Of a DNA stretch of 64,000 nt, positions 61,246-64,000 are shown in pieces. Position 1 is the first letter of the stretch; every line of letters begins with the position of its first letter. The notes under the pieces were generated by a model. The model made no database searches, was not told the DNA's origin, and saw only the letters and a list, made by a program, of their open reading frames with translations. The translations under genes were made by a program, and so were the position numbers. Origin of the DNA: Haloarcula pelagica (lineage in GTDB: Archaea > Halobacteriota > Halobacteria > Halobacteriales > Haloarculaceae); the NCBI RefSeq assembly GCF_030127105.1, contig NZ_CP126161.1, positions 2,852,001-2,916,000 of the forward strand. Direction: 5' to 3'.

Positions 61246-62250
61246 TCAGCCCATCGCGGCCGAGACGACCCGGACTTCCTCCTCGCCGAAGGCCGTGTAG
61301 TAGAGCCTGATCTCGTATATATCGCCGTCGAGGAAATCCCCCGAACGCTCTGCGTCACGACCGACGAAGAGGTCGCCCATACTGATCTTCGACGAGAACG
61401 ATCCGCTCTTCTCGCGCTGGCCGTCGACGTATACGGTGTACTCGCTGCCGTCGTAGGTCCCGACAGCGACCCGTCGTTCGCCCTCGCTGTACGGCCCCAC
61501 TCGCAACTGCCCGCTCTGTGAGCCGCTGGCTTTGTCGACACTGTACGCGATATCGTACTCGTCCGGGTCACCGCGCTGTTTCAGTTCGAACAGCCAGTTG
61601 CTCCCGTCGTTGTCGATGTGCTCGACGAGTTCCTGCTTTCGGGCACCAGTGTCGGTCCGGTAGGCGACAGCGACGGTGAACTCCGAGACATCGATGGGCG
61701 CGCTGAGTCCCGTCACCTCGACGAAGTCACCGCTCCCGTCGAAGCGCAGGCTGTCGCCCGTCCATCGGGGGTTGCCTCGGACTGTCCCGTCGTTGCCGTT
61801 GCCCGACCGATCGACGAGCGTCGACCCGCTCGTCGACTCGAAGGTGTAGTAGGCGATGAAGTCACCGACCTCGGATCGGTCGTCGATCGCCTTGTCGACC
61901 AGCACGGTCTGCTCGCCGTCCCGGGAGACGACGGTGATCCGGTCGCCGGGTGCCGTCGGGAGCAACACCGTCCGGCCGGCGGCGTCCTCGCCGAACGTCG
62001 TGACTCGCTTCCCGTTGAGCTGTACGTCGACGGTCGTCGAGAGTGCCTCTGGCGTCATCTCCAGGCCTGCCGGCGTCTGCTCGTAGGTGAACTCCGCGTT
62101 CGCCGTCGGCGCGCCCAGCCCGTCGAGATAGGCGAACGAGCCGATCGCCAGCACTGCCCCGAGGAACACGACCGTCGCTACCAGCAGGAGATTGCCGACG
62201 ACTCCTGTCATCCCCCGCTCGTCCGAACCGATACCGGATTCCCCACGCAT
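61246..62250 (-). CDS. Pilin-type secreted protein with LamG/concanavalin-like domain
   Basis: 334 residues. An archaeal pilin-type N-terminus (GMTGVVGNLLLVATVVFLGA, then VLAIGSFAYLDGLG) is followed by a beta domain. A LamG-like jelly roll starts near residue 130 ('FIAYYTFESTSGSTLVDRSG', 'DGTVRGNPRWTGDSLRFDGS', 'VGTYDGSEYTVYVDGQREKS', 'LFVGRDAERSGDFLDGDIYE'). LamG domains bind sugars or proteins. So this could be a pilus-linked or membrane-held adhesin. No pilus machinery is adjacent. Start M1 at 62250 or M14. Confidence 0.75.
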   Translation of the reverse strand: MRGESGIGSDERGMTGVVGNLLLVATVVFLGAVLAIGSFAYLDGLGAPTANAEFTYEQTPAGLEMTPEALSTTVDVQLNGKRVTTFGEDAAGRTVLLPTAPGDRITVVSRDGEQTVLVDKAIDDRSEVGDFIAYYTFESTSGSTLVDRSGNGNDGTVRGNPRWTGDSLRFDGSGDFVEVTGLSAPIDVSEFTVAVAYRTDTGARKQELVEHIDNDGSNWLFELKQRGDPDEYDIAYSVDKASGSQSGQLRVGPYSEGERRVAVGTYDGSEYTVYVDGQREKSGSFSSKISMGDLFVGRDAERSGDFLDGDIYEIRLYYTAFGEEEVRVVSAAMG

Positions 62251-62412
62251 ACGCCCGGGTTCGAGCTACGCCGGCAAAACGATGCCGTCGGTATCGACAA
62301 CTGACCGCCCCGGTATCGAACCGCGACACCTCCTGCTCGCACGCTCTCTCCGAAGACGATGGGACCGGCCGAATCCGACAGCTACAGGTAGCCCCTGGCA
62401 GAACGCTGTCGT

Positions 62413-62604
62413 ATGTCCGACGACCACCACGAGGAGGAGCGTCCGGAGTTCGACCCACAGCACGTCGACCTCCCGTCGAAGGAACCGCCGCTGCGCTCGA
62501 CGGCGCCACAGAGCGACTTCACGATGTCGCAGGTCTCGACCGGTGCGGCCGTGGCGCTCGTCGGGCTCCTGTTGACGTTCGGCGTCGCGTTCGTTCTGGT
62601 CTGA
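62413..62604 (+). CDS. Small acidic protein with C-terminal membrane helix
   Basis: 63 residues: MSDDHHEEERPEFDPQHVDL, a Pro/Ser section, then one helix (GAAVALVGLLLTFGVAFVLV) at the very end, so it is tail-anchored. Resembles a haloarchaeal DUF7550-like family, from memory. Divergent from the pilin-LamG gene and convergent with the flavoprotein gene. Function unknown. Confidence 0.7.
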   Translation: MSDDHHEEERPEFDPQHVDLPSKEPPLRSTAPQSDFTMSQVSTGAAVALVGLLLTFGVAFVLV

Positions 62605-62617
62605 GCCGCGCCGCCGC

Positions 62618-63823
62618 TCAGATGTGCCGTGCCAGCGCCGGAGCCTTCCAGAGGTCCGAGAACTGGAACGGGTACAGTTCGAGCAGGTCCGGGATCGTCA
62701 GCTCGTAGCGCTGGAGGCGGTCGAGCTGTCTCGGTGACATCCCGCCGGCAGCGCGGACGAACCGATCCTGCTGGACGGGAGCGAAGTCGTAGAGGAGTTC
62801 GCCGACGGCGCGCTGGAGCTTCCAGGCGCCCCCTTTCTCGTCGTTCCACCGCCGTTCGTAGGGCGCGAGCCCCGACCGGGACGTGTCGCCGGCCCGCAAC
62901 GCCGCCAGAGCCACGTCGGCGGCCATCTCGGCGGATTCCATCCCCGGCCGGATCCCCTCGCCAAAGAGCGGGTTGATGCTGGAGACGGCGTCGCCGACCG
63001 CGAGCAGGCCGTCGACCGCCCGCGTGTTGATCGAGTTGTTCGAGTACACCTGTCCGGCGTGAACCTCCCGGACCGAGTCGACTTCCCAGCGGTCGTCGCT
63101 GTCGGCCCAGCGCCGGACGTAGTCGTCGATCCGCCGGCCCGCGTCGGTGTTGTGGCGCTCGTAGAAGTCGTCGATCCAGCAGACGCCGACCTTGAACACG
63201 CCGTCGCCGGCCGGGAACGCCCAGGCGTACCCGCCCGGGGCGTCGAAGTGGTCGAACCGGAACAGCATCTCGTCGAGTTCGAACGTCCCGACGGCCTCGT
63301 ACTCCTTGCCGATGCCCCGCTGTGCGCTGTCGCGGTCGAACATCCCGAGTTGGTCGGTCAGTACGGCCGAGTCGCCGGTCGCGTCGACCACGAGGTCGGC
63401 CGATACCGTCCGCTCTGTCCCGTCGGCGCGACAGCGGACGCCGGCGATGCTCCCCCGTTCGTACACCGGTTCGGTGACTCGGACGCCGGTGTGGACCTCG
63501 CCGCCCGCGTCCTCGACCTCCGTGCCGAGGAACTCCAGAAAGTTCGGGAAGTCCAGCACGTAGCCGGGGATCTCGAGGTGTTCGGCGGTGCTCGGTCCCT
63601 CGAAGACCACGCCGCTACTCTCGGCCATCACGACCGAGTCGGGGATGTCGTACCCCTCGACGACCTGGTCGAAGGTCCCACCCGTCGACTTGTCGTTGTC
63701 CGACAGTTCGTCGTGGGCTTCCAGTACCGCGACCGAGAACGCCGAGCGCCGTGTCAGTTCGCGCGCGAACTGGAGGCCGGAGGGGCCGCCGCCGGCGACG
63801 ACCGCGTCGTACGTCTCCTGCAT
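62618..63823 (-). CDS. Geranylgeranyl-reductase family flavoprotein
   Basis: 401 residues. FAD-binding start VVAGGGPSGLQFARELTRR. Then the GGR-type motif 'ADLVVDATGDSAVLTDQLG', a central substrate domain (GGYAWAFPAGDGVFKVGV) and the second FAD motif 'LLAVGDAVSSINPLFGEGIR'. Members saturate isoprenoid chains of archaeal lipids or act on related polyprenyls. Haloarchaea have several paralogues, so this need not be the main lipid reductase. It is a membrane-associated or cytosolic enzyme. Confidence 0.85.
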   Translation of the reverse strand: MQETYDAVVAGGGPSGLQFARELTRRSAFSVAVLEAHDELSDNDKSTGGTFDQVVEGYDIPDSVVMAESSGVVFEGPSTAEHLEIPGYVLDFPNFLEFLGTEVEDAGGEVHTGVRVTEPVYERGSIAGVRCRADGTERTVSADLVVDATGDSAVLTDQLGMFDRDSAQRGIGKEYEAVGTFELDEMLFRFDHFDAPGGYAWAFPAGDGVFKVGVCWIDDFYERHNTDAGRRIDDYVRRWADSDDRWEVDSVREVHAGQVYSNNSINTRAVDGLLAVGDAVSSINPLFGEGIRPGMESAEMAADVALAALRAGDTSRSGLAPYERRWNDEKGGAWKLQRAVGELLYDFAPVQQDRFVRAAGGMSPRQLDRLQRYELTIPDLLELYPFQFSDLWKAPALARHI

Positions 63824-63862
63824 GGATTCCCGTCCGGGCGGGACGGAGAAAACCGTTCTGTG

Positions 63863-64000
63863 CTAGGCCAGTTCGTCCTCGATCGTCGACCGGAGGTCGG
63901 CGATCTCGCTCGCGTCGTACTGGAGTCGGTCGTCGTTGACAGTCAGGTCGAGGTGGTTCGAGCCGTTGGCCTCGCCCAGTTCCGTCACCGGGGCGACCCC
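63863..64000 (-). CDS. C-terminal end of an unidentified protein (truncated by window edge)
   Basis: 45 residues before the stop (63863-63865): ELGEANGSNHLDLTVNDD, then RLQYDASEIADLRSTIEDEL. Acidic, with a strand-like segment and a closing helix. Its beginning lies outside the window, and I do not recognise the family. Confidence 0.6.
   Translation of the reverse strand, partial: GVAPVTELGEANGSNHLDLTVNDDRLQYDASEIADLRSTIEDELA

Noticed and set aside
1-64000. Insertion sequences, transposases, plasmid or viral genes
   Set aside because: No open frame with transposase, integrase, capsid or replication motifs was recognised anywhere in the window.

Overview
The window is chromosomal DNA from an extremely halophilic archaeon (class Halobacteria), most likely a relative of Haloarcula or Halomicrobium. 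The genus is my inference. The supporting signs are high G+C, very acidic proteins, TATA boxes placed about 25-28 bp before the start codon of apparently leaderless genes, archaeal ribosomal and RNA-polymerase proteins, archaeosortase, and many small halophile-only families. I see no insertion sequence, CRISPR array or plasmid gene. The region reads as core chromosome, with one decayed tRNA-end duplication.

Layout. 1-4.2 kb: the end of a sulfatase-like gene, a GtrA-type membrane protein, and a hydantoinase/oxoprolinase pair whose A gene carries a frameshift. 4.3-10.1 kb: a 2-oxoacid (probably pyruvate):ferredoxin oxidoreductase, an Lrp regulator, and two regulatory-looking proteins (TrkA-N+DHH, CBS+ParB-like). 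10.1-15.1 kb: an ABC exporter, then haem-copper oxidase subunit I with its small satellite membrane proteins. 15.2-28.7 kb: a large low-complexity/coiled-coil protein, purA (two frameshifts), truncated haemoglobin, a Trm112-like protein, a DR2241-like/CbiX pair, cysS, CorA and a TctA-like permease. 28.8-34.7 kb: ribosomal proteins L12, P0, L1 and L11, with a sensor kinase lodged between L1 and L11, and a DRG-type GTPase.

36.1-45.5 kb is the most interesting part. A strong leader precedes a 1585-residue secreted protein with CARDB-like and von Willebrand A domains and a dockerin-like C-terminus. Sixteen bases downstream lies an S-layer-type glycoprotein with a cohesin-like N-terminal domain and a PGF-CTERM tail, and next comes archaeosortase A, the enzyme class that processes such tails. 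I propose a two-component cell envelope unit: one protein anchored by ArtA and a co-translated giant partner docked on it.

45.5-54.6 kb: diphthine synthase, Trm5, a DASS transporter and a complete Liv-type ABC uptake operon preceded by a perfect palindrome. 54.6-64 kb: tRNA-Thr(CGT) with a decayed duplicate of its 3' end, small regulators, cytochrome oxidase subunit III, rpoL, hisF, a pilin-like LamG protein and a geranylgeranyl-reductase-type flavoprotein. Across the whole window the hexamer GACGTC is almost absent and GATGTC replaces it, which suggests past or present restriction pressure.
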